Shown in pieces: positions 27,164-36,190 of a stretch of 64,000 nucleotides of DNA. The stretch is from Zobellia roscoffensis. Lineage in GTDB: Bacteria; Bacteroidota; Bacteroidia; Flavobacteriales; Flavobacteriaceae. The stretch covers positions 618,504-682,503 of the forward strand of contig NZ_JADDXT010000002.1 in assembly GCF_015330165.1 (NCBI RefSeq). The letters are read 5' to 3'. The notes under the pieces were generated by a model, which was not told where the DNA came from, ran no database searches, and worked only from the letters and a program-made list of their open reading frames with translations. The first letter of the stretch is position 1. The number at the start of each line of letters is the position of its first letter. The translations under genes and the position numbers were made by a program.

Positions 27164-29101
27164 TTACTTATTAATCTCATCATAATTATCAATTACAAAT
27201 AGAGTTCTTAAGTTTTGTTTGTGTAGAAAATCAAGACAATACACTCCGTTAGTACAGTTATTTACAATCTTTTCTTCTCCGTACCCTACTACTTTATTTA
27301 TATTGGCATCAGGAACTCCATTTGTCAATAAATAATCCTTAATAGCCATTGACCGTTTCTCTGAAATTCGTTTGTTAGAGCTGCTTCCCCCCTTACTATC
27401 CGTATGGGTTTCTATGGATATTTTAAGTTTAGGAAATTTCTTGATAGCATCTACTACTTTATCCAGTTCAGAAGTCATTGCAATCGTTACGTTGCTTCTT
27501 CCCGTTTCAAAAAAGAATGTATTTAAATCAAGTACTTTCTTACCCTCTTTTTCTTCAACAATATCACCAAAAGACACTAATTCAACCAGTGCCGGTGCTT
27601 TTAGCAATTCTTCCAATTCTTTGGGATTGTAACTTTGTTTAAAAGTAGAATACCCCTCTTTTACGATTTCCATGGAAACTACATCTGTATAGGGTATTTC
27701 TACTTGATAGGTACCATCTGCTTTCGTCATCATTTCACTCAAGACGTTACCATCAATATCAAATACCTTTACCTCAACATCTGAAATAGGAGTATCGTAT
27801 GGAGGTTTCACAACAGTTCCCTTAAATATTAGTGTACGCGGACCTGGTTTGCTCGCTATTTTGAAACCATAAATATCATCATTACCCTTACCTCCTGGTC
27901 TATTTGAAGAAAAATACCCCATTAATTCATGGCCTTCACCGGGGCGAATAATAAACCCGAATTCATCATATTTTGAATTGATTCCTTCTCCTAAATTCAC
28001 AGGAATACTCAAGGTATTGTCCGGTTGCATGTTACTACGATAAACATCCATACCGCCTAGGCCGTAAAAAACATCGGAAGAAAAGAAAAGACTATTATCA
28101 TATACAAACGGCGCTATCTCGTTTCCTGGCGTATTGATTCTAGGTCCCATATTGATGGGTTCTGACATCACCTGCCCATTATTGGTCACTACATAATATA
28201 AATCTGTACCTCCATAGCTGTCATCAAAATTAGCCGCAAAATATAACCGCTCGCTCGCTTCGTCATAAAAAGGATAATAAAACGAAGTACTTAAATCTTT
28301 TAGTAAGAATCTAAAAAGACCTCCTTCATATGCCATACCAATGGACAGTGCATTCTTCCCTTTTTCATCAAAAGCTAGGTTTTTACCATTAGCATTGGAA
28401 AGCACATAGTAGGTACCTCCGTTAGTGCTAGAGTAATACGGAGTAGATTTATGGTAAGGCGAATCAGGAACTCCTTTATAAACATTAACATTGTTTATGT
28501 TTCCTCCCTTTTCAATATCAGCTTCGTAAATATCTAAATACGACTCCCCAGAAGGCCCATAAATACGTTTTGATTTATTCTTTCTTCCACTACTGAATAA
28601 CAACTTATCATCATGAAAAGCAGGTGAAAAATCCGAAAACTCACTATTTCCGTTAAGTGTAAAAATAAAGAACCCAGCGGATTCGGTTTCTGTTTTATCC
28701 AATAATAGATAATTAAATCCAGCGTTCTCTACCAATTCACTTTCCAGTATATTACTCTTAGATTTCAGAAAGGCCTTAACTCTTTCTTGCTCTGAAATTT
28801 TAGCCAAACTCTGCAACATCTTGTTAAAACGATGGGCAGACATAATGGTATCGTTCTTATTGATATCAAGATATAACTTAGAGGCCTTATTGTATTCACC
28901 GGTCTTAAAGTAAGAATCCGCTAAATTCAGGAGTTGGTGATTGGTAATAAACTTACCCTGTTGCATTTGCTTATTATACTCAACAATAGCATCATCATAA
29001 GCGTAGCTATAAAATAACTTATCACCTTTGGATGTCATTTCTTGACCGAAAGACGGTGCTACAACCCATATAAAAAGTAATATGAAGATTCTGAATTTCA
29101 T
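27164..29101 (-). CDS. PorE-like OmpA family protein (TPR, propeller, CarboxypepD, OmpA)
   Basis: The 645-aa product has a signal peptide (cut after about residue 19, ...PSFGQ) and TPR-like helices to about residue 130. PD40/WD40-like propeller blades follow (FSPAFHDDKLLFSSGRK, ERLYFAANF, GNDDIYGFKI), then a CarboxypepD-regulatory-like domain (about 425-510) and a C-terminal OmpA domain (about 535-645). The OmpA part keeps the HTDS.G and ISEKRS residues used to bind diaminopimelate in peptidoglycan, plus an added Cys pair (NNCTNGVYC). The same domain order is known in P. gingivalis PorE, a T9SS component. It is the last gene of a set with an SprF-like protein (9 nt upstream) and a cargo adhesin, so a role in anchoring that secretion pathway to the cell wall is inferred. 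Confidence 0.88.
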   Translation of the reverse strand: MKFRIFILLFIWVVAPSFGQEMTSKGDKLFYSYAYDDAIVEYNKQMQQGKFITNHQLLNLADSYFKTGEYNKASKLYLDINKNDTIMSAHRFNKMLQSLAKISEQERVKAFLKSKSNILESELVENAGFNYLLLDKTETESAGFFIFTLNGNSEFSDFSPAFHDDKLLFSSGRKNKSKRIYGPSGESYLDIYEADIEKGGNINNVNVYKGVPDSPYHKSTPYYSSTNGGTYYVLSNANGKNLAFDEKGKNALSIGMAYEGGLFRFLLKDLSTSFYYPFYDEASERLYFAANFDDSYGGTDLYYVVTNNGQVMSEPINMGPRINTPGNEIAPFVYDNSLFFSSDVFYGLGGMDVYRSNMQPDNTLSIPVNLGEGINSKYDEFGFIIRPGEGHELMGYFSSNRPGGKGNDDIYGFKIASKPGPRTLIFKGTVVKPPYDTPISDVEVKVFDIDGNVLSEMMTKADGTYQVEIPYTDVVSMEIVKEGYSTFKQSYNPKELEELLKAPALVELVSFGDIVEEKEGKKVLDLNTFFFETGRSNVTIAMTSELDKVVDAIKKFPKLKISIETHTDSKGGSSSNKRISEKRSMAIKDYLLTNGVPDANINKVVGYGEEKIVNNCTNGVYCLDFLHKQNLRTLFVIDNYDEINK

Positions 29102-29110
29102 AGTCTAATA

Positions 29111-30094
29111 TTAGAAAAATCTTGGCGTATCTATTTGTTTTGGCTTCCCTTTCAAGCTCTTATTACTTCCGCTTGAACCATCTCCTCTACCTAAATAAAA
29201 CTTAAGAATTACTTCATGCGAACCACTACTGAATTCTCCTAACGGATTCGTGTTGTAATCATACGAGTATCCAACAAAACTGCCATTGGTTATGTGAAAA
29301 CCTACCAAACCGCTAACCGCACTTCCTAACCGATACGATGCCCCCATGGTAAACTTATCGTTAAACATAAAGTTAGCACTAAGGTTAGTATTTACCGGTG
29401 AACCATTAATGTAATTAATTAAAAATGCTGGTTTAAATTTCAAGGTTTCTGAGACATCAAAAACATAGCCCCCTATAAAATTGAACTGCATTTTATCTTC
29501 TATAATCGTGGCTACATCATCATTATAAATTCCATCCGTTAAAAAGTTAGGAATAGACGCCCCTAAATACCAGATATCGTCTTCATACAAAAACAAACCC
29601 GCTCCAATAGTAGGGTAGAATTTTGAAATAGTCTCACGTCCTAAGATAGGCTCTCCAGGATTTTCAAACGTACCTTTTGAAAAATCTACATTTAAAAATG
29701 AACCACCAGCATCCATACCAAATGAAAGTTTTGTATTGTCCGAAACATTAAACTGATATGAATAGGCCAATTCTACATACGTCTGAGTTGACGGCCCCAA
29801 TTGGTCGCTAATTATGTTAAAGCCCATACCCGTCATCTCATTTGAAAAAGGTATGTTCGTACCCAAACGAATGGTGCGTGGCGAACCATCTACATCTAGC
29901 CATTGTGCACGATATGCAGCAGCTATTTCAGGATTCTGAACCGAACCTACGTAACCGGGGTTAAAACTACCAATATTGTACATATACTGTGTATACTGCG
30001 GTTCTTTTTGAGCAAAACCATTTGCCGAAATGAACAATACACCTATAAGCAAACAGATGTAACCGTAAAAGGATTTTAGTGTTCTATACTGCAT
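29111..30094 (-). CDS. PorP/SprF family outer-membrane protein
   Basis: The 327-aa protein carries a signal peptide (ending ...SANGFAQ) followed by the PorP/SprF start EPQYTQYMYNIGSFNPGYVGS. Many short amphipathic beta-strands with aromatic caps indicate an outer-membrane barrel of about 14 strands. In Flavobacterium johnsoniae SprF is needed for secretion of SprB, a protein with a type B sorting domain. Here the gene lies 8 nt after a large type B cargo gene and 9 nt before an OmpA gene, the usual flavobacterial arrangement, so it is most likely the dedicated translocation or attachment partner of that adhesin. Confidence 0.9.
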   Translation of the reverse strand: MQYRTLKSFYGYICLLIGVLFISANGFAQKEPQYTQYMYNIGSFNPGYVGSVQNPEIAAAYRAQWLDVDGSPRTIRLGTNIPFSNEMTGMGFNIISDQLGPSTQTYVELAYSYQFNVSDNTKLSFGMDAGGSFLNVDFSKGTFENPGEPILGRETISKFYPTIGAGLFLYEDDIWYLGASIPNFLTDGIYNDDVATIIEDKMQFNFIGGYVFDVSETLKFKPAFLINYINGSPVNTNLSANFMFNDKFTMGASYRLGSAVSGLVGFHITNGSFVGYSYDYNTNPLGEFSSGSHEVILKFYLGRGDGSSGSNKSLKGKPKQIDTPRFF

Positions 30095-30102
30095 TATCCG
30101 TA

Positions 30103-33100
30103 TTATCTTATAAGCTGAATCCAGCCTTTTTTAGTGGTATTGGTTTCAAAACCTTCTACTGTTTCTCCTTCTTGTAAATTGACGTTCAAAACATAGAAAT
30201 AAGTACCGTCCGGTGCTTGTTTACCTTCCCATGTTCCATCCCAAATAACCTCATCGGTCATTTGATCACCTTCAAAAACCACCTTTCCGTATCTATTGAA
30301 AATTTTGATATCGTAGACAAGGTCTATCGTACCAGACTCATGTTCCTTATTTATTTTAAGCACATCATTTGTACCGTCATTGTTTGGCGAGAATTGATTG
30401 AAAATGATTCCTAATTCCGCATCCGTCCTTTCCCAAATCTTTACATCTACCGTAGCTTTATTATTATCATACTTACCTTCGCTATCAACAGGAGAGGAAC
30501 GAATAATTTCTGCTGTGTTTTGAAAATCATCCACGACTGGAAATTGCACCCTAATTTCAAGTGTAGCAACTTCATTTTTAATCAGTTCTGGTATCAGCCA
30601 AATTCCTGTTTCAGGTGTGTAATCTCCTTTATCAGCTATTCCACTTATGAACACAAAATCACTATCTTCTATCGAAGATATAGAATCAAGAACCTGAATA
30701 TTAGAAACCGCATCTTCATTCGATTTATTCGTAACTTTTATAGTGAAAATAACTTCCTGCCCAACCAATGGGTTTACACTTTTTAAATCAGCAAAAGGAT
30801 GTTGAATTCCCAAAGTATCTTCCTCTTTTACGATTCTAGCCAATTTCTCCAACACTAAATCTATCCCTTCAGGCAAATCAATATTTAAAGTAACCTCCGA
30901 GCTGTCATTAGCAGGGTTTTCGTCTACCGGGAACGATTGTAACAATTCGGCTATATTGGTATAGGGACCGCCTTCCAGCACATCAACCGTAATGGTTAGA
31001 GTAACCGTACCACCCGCAGGGATCTCAGCTATTGTCCATTCTCCCGTGGCTAAATCATAGCTACCATCCGTAGCATTATGGGCTTTGTATTGAAAACCTG
31101 TTTCCAACATTTCGCCTATAATAACATTACGACCCACTCGGTTAGAAAGGTTGTTCACACTAATAGTAAAAATAACCTCATCACCAGCAATGGCTTCCGC
31201 CTTATCTACTGTTTTTAGCACCTCAAGATCTATAGGGGTTGGGTCGCAGTTCCCATTATTGATATCAGGATCACAAGCATCTAGAGGATTGGTGCCATCC
31301 GCTTCCTCTTGTCCGTCCGTAATACCATCACCATCGGTATCACAAAGTCCGTTGGAATTATCTGGAATACAAGCGTTTTCGTTACCTGGATCTAATTGAT
31401 CTACTACACCGTCACTATCTGTATCCAAAACATTGGAATCTAAAGCATCTATTATACCATCTCCATCTCCGTCTAGTGGATTGGCAGTATCATCACCAAC
31501 TTCAATTCCGTCATTAATACCATCTTCGTCTGAATCAGGGTTATTGGGATCCGTACCCAATATAGCTTCTAGACCACCTAACAATCCATCTCCATCATCA
31601 TCCGTATCACAACTACTTACAGCGATAGTAACCTCAGCTGTTTCATTAACACAGGGCTCTTGAGCACCTGTTGTGGTATATGCAAACACATACGTACCAT
31701 TTGGCAAACCTTGAAAATCCACCACATTCTCACCATTAATGGTTGCATTGGCAGGACCTGAGGACCAAGCCCAATTACCTGCACTAGCAGTATCGGCAAA
31801 AGTCGTATCCAAATCTAAAGTGGTAGTGCCAAATGTGGCATCATTACAGGAAGATGCATTTTCCGGGTTTCCTGCGGTGACAGGAGGAAAAACAACTGCC
31901 TCAACCTGTACTCTTGGAGATGAAGTACAACCATTGGCTTCTGCCTCTACATAATACGTAGTAGTACTTGCTAAATTATTAATCGTAAAACTAGCTCCAG
32001 TTCCTATGGGAGAACCTCCCGTTGCGCGGTTAAACCAATTAATGGTAGCATTTTGAGTAGCTGTAGCTCTCAGTACCACCCTTCCTGGTCCGCACCTGCT
32101 ATCTCCTGATGGAGTACCAAGAATTTCGGGCGTCTCATTCTGTTCTAATGATATTGTCAATGTAGGCCCCGCACAATTATCTGCTCCATCATAATAATAT
32201 GCATAGTAAGAGCCTGGCAACGGGTCATTTATTCGATTTGCAGGAACAGGGTTTCCTATCGGATCATCGGGGTCCAATGCCCAACGTAATACGGTACCAG
32301 TAGGGGGATTTCCTGATATATAATCATTTAAAGAAGTGGTAATGTCGTCACAAAAGGTTCTTTGAACAGATGTATCTAAACTTGGCGCTACTTTAGCGGC
32401 GCAATTATTGCAGTCTACAACTTTAATAGTTACTGATTTTGATTCGTTTACACAAGGAGCAACTGCTCCAGTAGTCGTAAATGTGTATACATAGGCACCT
32501 TCTGGCTGCCCCCTAAAATTCACTTGATTATTCGCTCCTGTAGGATTAACCGTTGCCGGACCGGAAGTATAGGCCCAAGTACCAGGATCGTTACCGGTAA
32601 TTAATGAATTCAAAGGAATACGTGTAGGTCCAAAGTCATCATTAGCATTGTTACATGCATCTGATGGCGTAGTTACGGTGCCTGCAGATGGCGGTGTACT
32701 AAACGTTATAGTAACAGGATTACTACCCGTAAAACAAGAGTTATCATCTGCCCAATATACAGCGTGATATGTACCAGAAGCCGTTATTGTAGCAGCCCTT
32801 AAAGCTCCTTCTGTAGTTGGATTGGCCGTGTCACTCCAGCGTAGTGAGCTTCCTGCGGGCGCACCACCAGCACCACCTACTACGTAAGTATTTAGATTAA
32901 CGGAGGCCGTTGGAGGATTACAAACTGTATTTGCCCTTCCGTTTATAGTTGGTGCAGCATCTCCTGCAGCACAATCATTATCTATAATCGTTACCGTTCG
33001 CTGAGCGACTGGCATTTGGGTATAGTTGAACTTAGTGTTGTTACTTGGGTTACCTAAGGTTAAAATAATCGTTTCATCCGACTCTGGTGTTGTATCCGGG

Positions 33101-33798
33101 GTTGGGTCTACCACCAATACTTGAGCTGTATTGGTTCCGTTCGCAAAAGTTAAATTACCACTTACTGCGCCAGGTGCCGTATAATCTGTACCGTAGGTTG
33201 CTGTACCCTGATTTGCTCCTGCCGCATTAAAATTATAGGGAACGGTAACATTCGCTCCAGTAGCATTTACCTTATCAAGAGAAAGTGTAAAGGTTGCTGT
33301 ACCCGCAGCATCTTCAGCAAGAGTTGCGGGTGTTCTACTTAAAGTAAACGTACCTGTATCATTATCTGTAATATTAAAGGTCGCTATTCTAGCCCCGTTG
33401 TTTATGGTAGCTCCACCAGTTGCAGTCTGCAAAGTGATAATTATAGTCTCGAGGTTTTCAACCAAATTATCATCCGTAATATTTATTGTAGTAGTAACAG
33501 ATGGAATAAAAAAGTTCAAAGCAACTGTTCCTCCGAGTGCTGTAAAATCCTGTCCAGAGGTTGTAGTCCCTGTTACGCTGTACGTAACTGTATTAGTCGT
33601 TGCAGGATTTGAATTCCTAGAAATAGTAAAGGTCGGATTTGCTCCTCCTTCCGTGACATTGGTTGCCGAAGTGGATAGAGAAACAACCTGAGCATTAGCA
33701 ACAAAGCCAACACCCAAAACTAAAAGCAACAATAGAACGATTTTGCCATGTGCTCTCATACTATGGGCAAAGCGAGCTTTTTTCTTTTTCAATTTCAT
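30103..33798 (-). CDS. Large surface adhesin with type B (gliding motility-associated) T9SS C-terminal domain
   Basis: The 1231-aa product has an unusually basic N-terminus followed by a hydrophobic signal segment (...LLLLLVLGVGFVANAQ). Two Calx-beta domains follow (about 37-275), then SprB-like Ig-type repeats with paired cysteines (about 276-728; the unit TWAY/NWAW.SGPA..N.....F.G.P.G.YV..YTTTGA..PCVNE occurs twice). Next are thrombospondin type 3-like Ca-binding Asp repeats (about 729-856), two DUF11 domains (about 860-1130) and the CHU_C domain (about 1131-1231: FSPNNDGTNDVL, IFNRYGKVVF, APDGTYFYVL). CHU_C is the type B T9SS sorting domain. Its gene leads the adhesin-SprF-OmpA unit. A role in adhesion or gliding is inferred. 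Confidence 0.88.
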   Translation of the reverse strand: MKLKKKKARFAHSMRAHGKIVLLLLLVLGVGFVANAQVVSLSTSATNVTEGGANPTFTISRNSNPATTNTVTYSVTGTTTSGQDFTALGGTVALNFFIPSVTTTINITDDNLVENLETIIITLQTATGGATINNGARIATFNITDNDTGTFTLSRTPATLAEDAAGTATFTLSLDKVNATGANVTVPYNFNAAGANQGTATYGTDYTAPGAVSGNLTFANGTNTAQVLVVDPTPDTTPESDETIILTLGNPSNNTKFNYTQMPVAQRTVTIIDNDCAAGDAAPTINGRANTVCNPPTASVNLNTYVVGGAGGAPAGSSLRWSDTANPTTEGALRAATITASGTYHAVYWADDNSCFTGSNPVTITFSTPPSAGTVTTPSDACNNANDDFGPTRIPLNSLITGNDPGTWAYTSGPATVNPTGANNQVNFRGQPEGAYVYTFTTTGAVAPCVNESKSVTIKVVDCNNCAAKVAPSLDTSVQRTFCDDITTSLNDYISGNPPTGTVLRWALDPDDPIGNPVPANRINDPLPGSYYAYYYDGADNCAGPTLTISLEQNETPEILGTPSGDSRCGPGRVVLRATATQNATINWFNRATGGSPIGTGASFTINNLASTTTYYVEAEANGCTSSPRVQVEAVVFPPVTAGNPENASSCNDATFGTTTLDLDTTFADTASAGNWAWSSGPANATINGENVVDFQGLPNGTYVFAYTTTGAQEPCVNETAEVTIAVSSCDTDDDGDGLLGGLEAILGTDPNNPDSDEDGINDGIEVGDDTANPLDGDGDGIIDALDSNVLDTDSDGVVDQLDPGNENACIPDNSNGLCDTDGDGITDGQEEADGTNPLDACDPDINNGNCDPTPIDLEVLKTVDKAEAIAGDEVIFTISVNNLSNRVGRNVIIGEMLETGFQYKAHNATDGSYDLATGEWTIAEIPAGGTVTLTITVDVLEGGPYTNIAELLQSFPVDENPANDSSEVTLNIDLPEGIDLVLEKLARIVKEEDTLGIQHPFADLKSVNPLVGQEVIFTIKVTNKSNEDAVSNIQVLDSISSIEDSDFVFISGIADKGDYTPETGIWLIPELIKNEVATLEIRVQFPVVDDFQNTAEIIRSSPVDSEGKYDNNKATVDVKIWERTDAELGIIFNQFSPNNDGTNDVLKINKEHESGTIDLVYDIKIFNRYGKVVFEGDQMTDEVIWDGTWEGKQAPDGTYFYVLNVNLQEGETVEGFETNTTKKGWIQLIR

Positions 33799-33949
33799 AA
33801 CTGTCCTTTGAACAAAAATTCAATTCACAGCAAATAAAGTAGGTCGTGGTTAAATGGGCGTCAATATTACTAAAAAAATCGTCCGCAACCGTAAATTTGG
33901 GGTTAAATCAAGGTTTTATGGACGAACTACATGATATACGGAATAAACA

Positions 33950-34837
33950 TCAACTTGGGATATCTGCCGATTGACTTTTTGCTTCAGGTGCTATCTTTCT
34001 AACTAAGCCTTGCAACACTTTTCCTGGGCCAACCTCTATAAACAAGGAAGCGCCGTCTTTTACCATGTTTTCCACACTTTGTGTCCATTTTACGGGAGCG
34101 GTCAATTGAGAAATAAGATTCTTTTGGATTTCTGCCGCATCTGTCACTGCAACCGTAGTTACATTTTGATATACGGGACAATTGGGTGTTGAGAAAGTAG
34201 TGTTCTCTATTGCCGCTGCCAATTCTTCGCGAGCAGGCTCCATTAAAGGGGAGTGAAATGCACCTCCCACCGGAAGCACCAACGCTCTTCTTGCTCCGGC
34301 TTCTTTCATGTTTACACAGGCTGCTTCTATAGCTTCTACTTCACCAGAAATCACCAACTGTCCTGGGCAATTATAATTTGCTGCGACAACCACCCCAGGT
34401 GTTTTTGCACATATTTTTTCTACGATAGCATCTTCCAATCCTAAAACTGCAGCCATTGTACTCGGTTGAAGTTCACAGGCTTTCTGCATGGCCAAGGCAC
34501 GTTGAGAAACCAATTTTAATCCATCTTCAAAACCCAAGGTTCCATTGGCTACCAATGCCGAAAATTCACCTAATGAATGACCTGCTACCATATCTGGCTT
34601 AAAGCTATCTCCCATTACCTTACTCAAAATAACCGAATGCAAGAAAATAGCCGGTTGCGTAACTTTAGTTTGTTTTAAATCTTCAGGTGTACCCTGAAAC
34701 ATAATATCGGTAATAGAAAATCCAAGAATTTCATTGGCTTTTTCAAATAGCTCTTTAGCCAATGGGTACTTTTCGTATAGGTCCAAGCCCATACCTACAA
34801 ACTGTGCTCCTTGTCCGGGAAATATATATGCGTTCAT
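33950..34837 (-). CDS. fabD: Malonyl-CoA:ACP transacylase
   Basis: FabD transfers malonyl from CoA to acyl carrier protein, supplying fatty-acid elongation in the cytosol. The 295-aa protein begins MNAYIFPGQGAQFVGMG from ATG 34837; an upstream in-frame TTG (34846) is less likely. The nucleophile Ser88 lies in GHSLGE, the catalytic His in GGAFHSPLMEPA near residue 196, with VSGEVEAIE and GPGKVLQGLV also present. The promoter TTG-N19-TATTTTTG just upstream suggests its own transcription rather than read-through from the gamma carbonic anhydrase gene. No clear terminator is seen in the 150 nt before the adhesin gene. Confidence 0.95.
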   Translation of the reverse strand: MNAYIFPGQGAQFVGMGLDLYEKYPLAKELFEKANEILGFSITDIMFQGTPEDLKQTKVTQPAIFLHSVILSKVMGDSFKPDMVAGHSLGEFSALVANGTLGFEDGLKLVSQRALAMQKACELQPSTMAAVLGLEDAIVEKICAKTPGVVVAANYNCPGQLVISGEVEAIEAACVNMKEAGARRALVLPVGGAFHSPLMEPAREELAAAIENTTFSTPNCPVYQNVTTVAVTDAAEIQKNLISQLTAPVKWTQSVENMVKDGASLFIEVGPGKVLQGLVRKIAPEAKSQSADIPS

Positions 34838-34859
34838 TCTTTTCAATTTTTAATGCGTG

Positions 34860-34889
34860 CAAAAATAACAAATTTAGTTCAAGTCCCAA
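34860..34889 (-). promoter_or_regulatory. Promoter for fabD
   Basis: On the minus strand TTG (34889-34887) and TATTTTTG (34867-34860) are 19 nt apart, the Bacteroidota spacing. The start site would be about 15-17 nt before the ATG. A second box, TAAATTTG at 34876-34869, lacks a spaced partner. Confidence 0.65.
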
Positions 34890-34898
34890 GTACGGCTT

Positions 34899-35408
34899 TT
34901 ACTCTTTAAACCAACCAGAATACATCACATAATTATCAGCAATACGATCTATCTCGCCAGAACTCAGTTCAGGGCTAATGTCTTTTATCTTTTTAGCAGG
35001 TGTACCGGCAAAAACACTTCCTGAAGGCACATAAGTTCCTTTTGTAACTACAGCTCCAGCGGCAATGATGCTGTTACTCTCTACTATACAATCATCCATA
35101 ATAATACTTCCCATACCTACTAATACATTATCTTTCAACGTACAGCCGTGAACTATGGCATTATGACCAATAGAAACATTATTACCAATAGTAGTGGGCG
35201 ATTTCTGATAGGTACAATGTACAATAGCACCATCTTGCACGTTAACTTTATTTCCCATTTTAATAAAATGCACATCTCCTCTAAGCACGGCATTATACCA
35301 AATACTACATTGGTCTCCCATGCTTACATCTCCAACAATTGTTGCGTTTTCTGCAATGAAACAATCATCACCAAATTGCGGCGTCTTGCCTTTAATTGTT
35401 TTTATCAT
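34899..35408 (-). CDS. Gamma carbonic anhydrase family (hexapeptide-repeat) protein
   Basis: The 169-aa protein is almost entirely hexapeptide repeats forming a left-handed beta-helix, with a short C-terminal helix. It has the arrangement of the gamma-CA family: IWYNAVLRGDVHFIKMG, VQDGAIVHC, IGHNAIVHGC and VGMGSIIMDDC. The three histidines (VHC, GHN, VHG) at the expected spacing would bind the metal at trimer interfaces. Family members include Cam carbonic anhydrases and PaaY/YrdA proteins of uncertain activity, so hydration of CO2 is not proven. It lies 22 nt after the response-regulator gene on the same strand and may be cotranscribed. Confidence 0.9.
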   Translation of the reverse strand: MIKTIKGKTPQFGDDCFIAENATIVGDVSMGDQCSIWYNAVLRGDVHFIKMGNKVNVQDGAIVHCTYQKSPTTIGNNVSIGHNAIVHGCTLKDNVLVGMGSIIMDDCIVESNSIIAAGAVVTKGTYVPSGSVFAGTPAKKIKDISPELSSGEIDRIADNYVMYSGWFKE

Positions 35409-35430
35409 AGTTCTTTATCATTAATAGATT

Positions 35431-36159
35431 CTAAAAATAGGCCAACAAGTCTTTCTTTTTGGATGCGGAGACCAATAGTTCCTTTCCATTTGAAACTACT
35501 ACACTACCTCCTTTTCCTTTTCTATACTTCACTATCTCGTTTACATTTACCAAATAGGATTTGTGAATACGGGCAAACGAAAAGCTAGCCAATGCTTCTT
35601 CAAAATATTTCAGCGTCTTGCTTACTAGTATCTTCTTATTTTCCAGATAGATTTCAGTATAATTATCATCTGCTTTGCAATAGAGAATATCCGCTACATT
35701 CAACACCTGAAAACCGTCTTGTTGTGGTAAGGTTATCTTTCCTTGAATAGATTTTAATTTGGGCTGCAAAACCTTATGTTCTAGTTCATTTTCTTTTTGT
35801 TTAATCTCTTGAACATAACTTACCGCTTTTATAAGCTCATCAATATTTATAGGTTTCATGAGATAGTAGGCCGCATGATTATTTAAAGCGTCCATAGCAT
35901 ATTGATTATACGCCGTTACAAAAACAGTTTCAAAAGTACGGTCCGGTAATTGGTCCAGTAAATCAAAAGCATTGCCAAAGGGCATCTCTACATCTAAAAA
36001 CACAAGGTCCAAATCATGCTTTTTAATAAGCTCCAATCCTTCTTGAATGGATGCAGCTTCACCTACCAACTTTACATCAGCACAATATTTTGACAGATAA
36101 TTACGGAGTATTTCGCGGCTATTGGCTTCGTCTTCAACAAGTATGGCATTTAATTTCAT
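35431..36159 (-). CDS. LytTR-type response regulator
   Basis: The 242-aa protein has a receiver domain (about 1-120: LVEDE acidic pocket, phospho-accepting Asp near residue 54 in LVFLDVEMP, VTAY switch Thr, and MKPI Lys), a short linker, and a LytTR DNA-binding domain (about 140-242: LYCKADDNYTEIYL, FARIHKSYLVNVNEI). LytTR regulators bind paired direct repeats and often control envelope, biofilm or competence functions. The gene follows the sensor kinase by 31 nt and is certainly its partner. Targets are unknown; the divergent vWA lipoprotein gene is an obvious candidate. Confidence 0.95.
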   Translation of the reverse strand: MKLNAILVEDEANSREILRNYLSKYCADVKLVGEAASIQEGLELIKKHDLDLVFLDVEMPFGNAFDLLDQLPDRTFETVFVTAYNQYAMDALNNHAAYYLMKPINIDELIKAVSYVQEIKQKENELEHKVLQPKLKSIQGKITLPQQDGFQVLNVADILYCKADDNYTEIYLENKKILVSKTLKYFEEALASFSFARIHKSYLVNVNEIVKYRKGKGGSVVVSNGKELLVSASKKKDLLAYF

Positions 36160-36190
36160 AGTAGGATTTTTTAGTTGGAACCGAACCTCA

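Noticed and set aside
33892..33899. Plus-strand TAAATTTG box downstream of fabD
   Set aside because: No TTTG lies 18-20 nt upstream and no plus-strand gene follows; it would only give antisense RNA to fabD.
34869..34876. Second TAnnTTTG box upstream of fabD
   Set aside because: The nearest TTG is only 10 nt away; the box at 34860-34867 has proper 19-nt spacing and is preferred.
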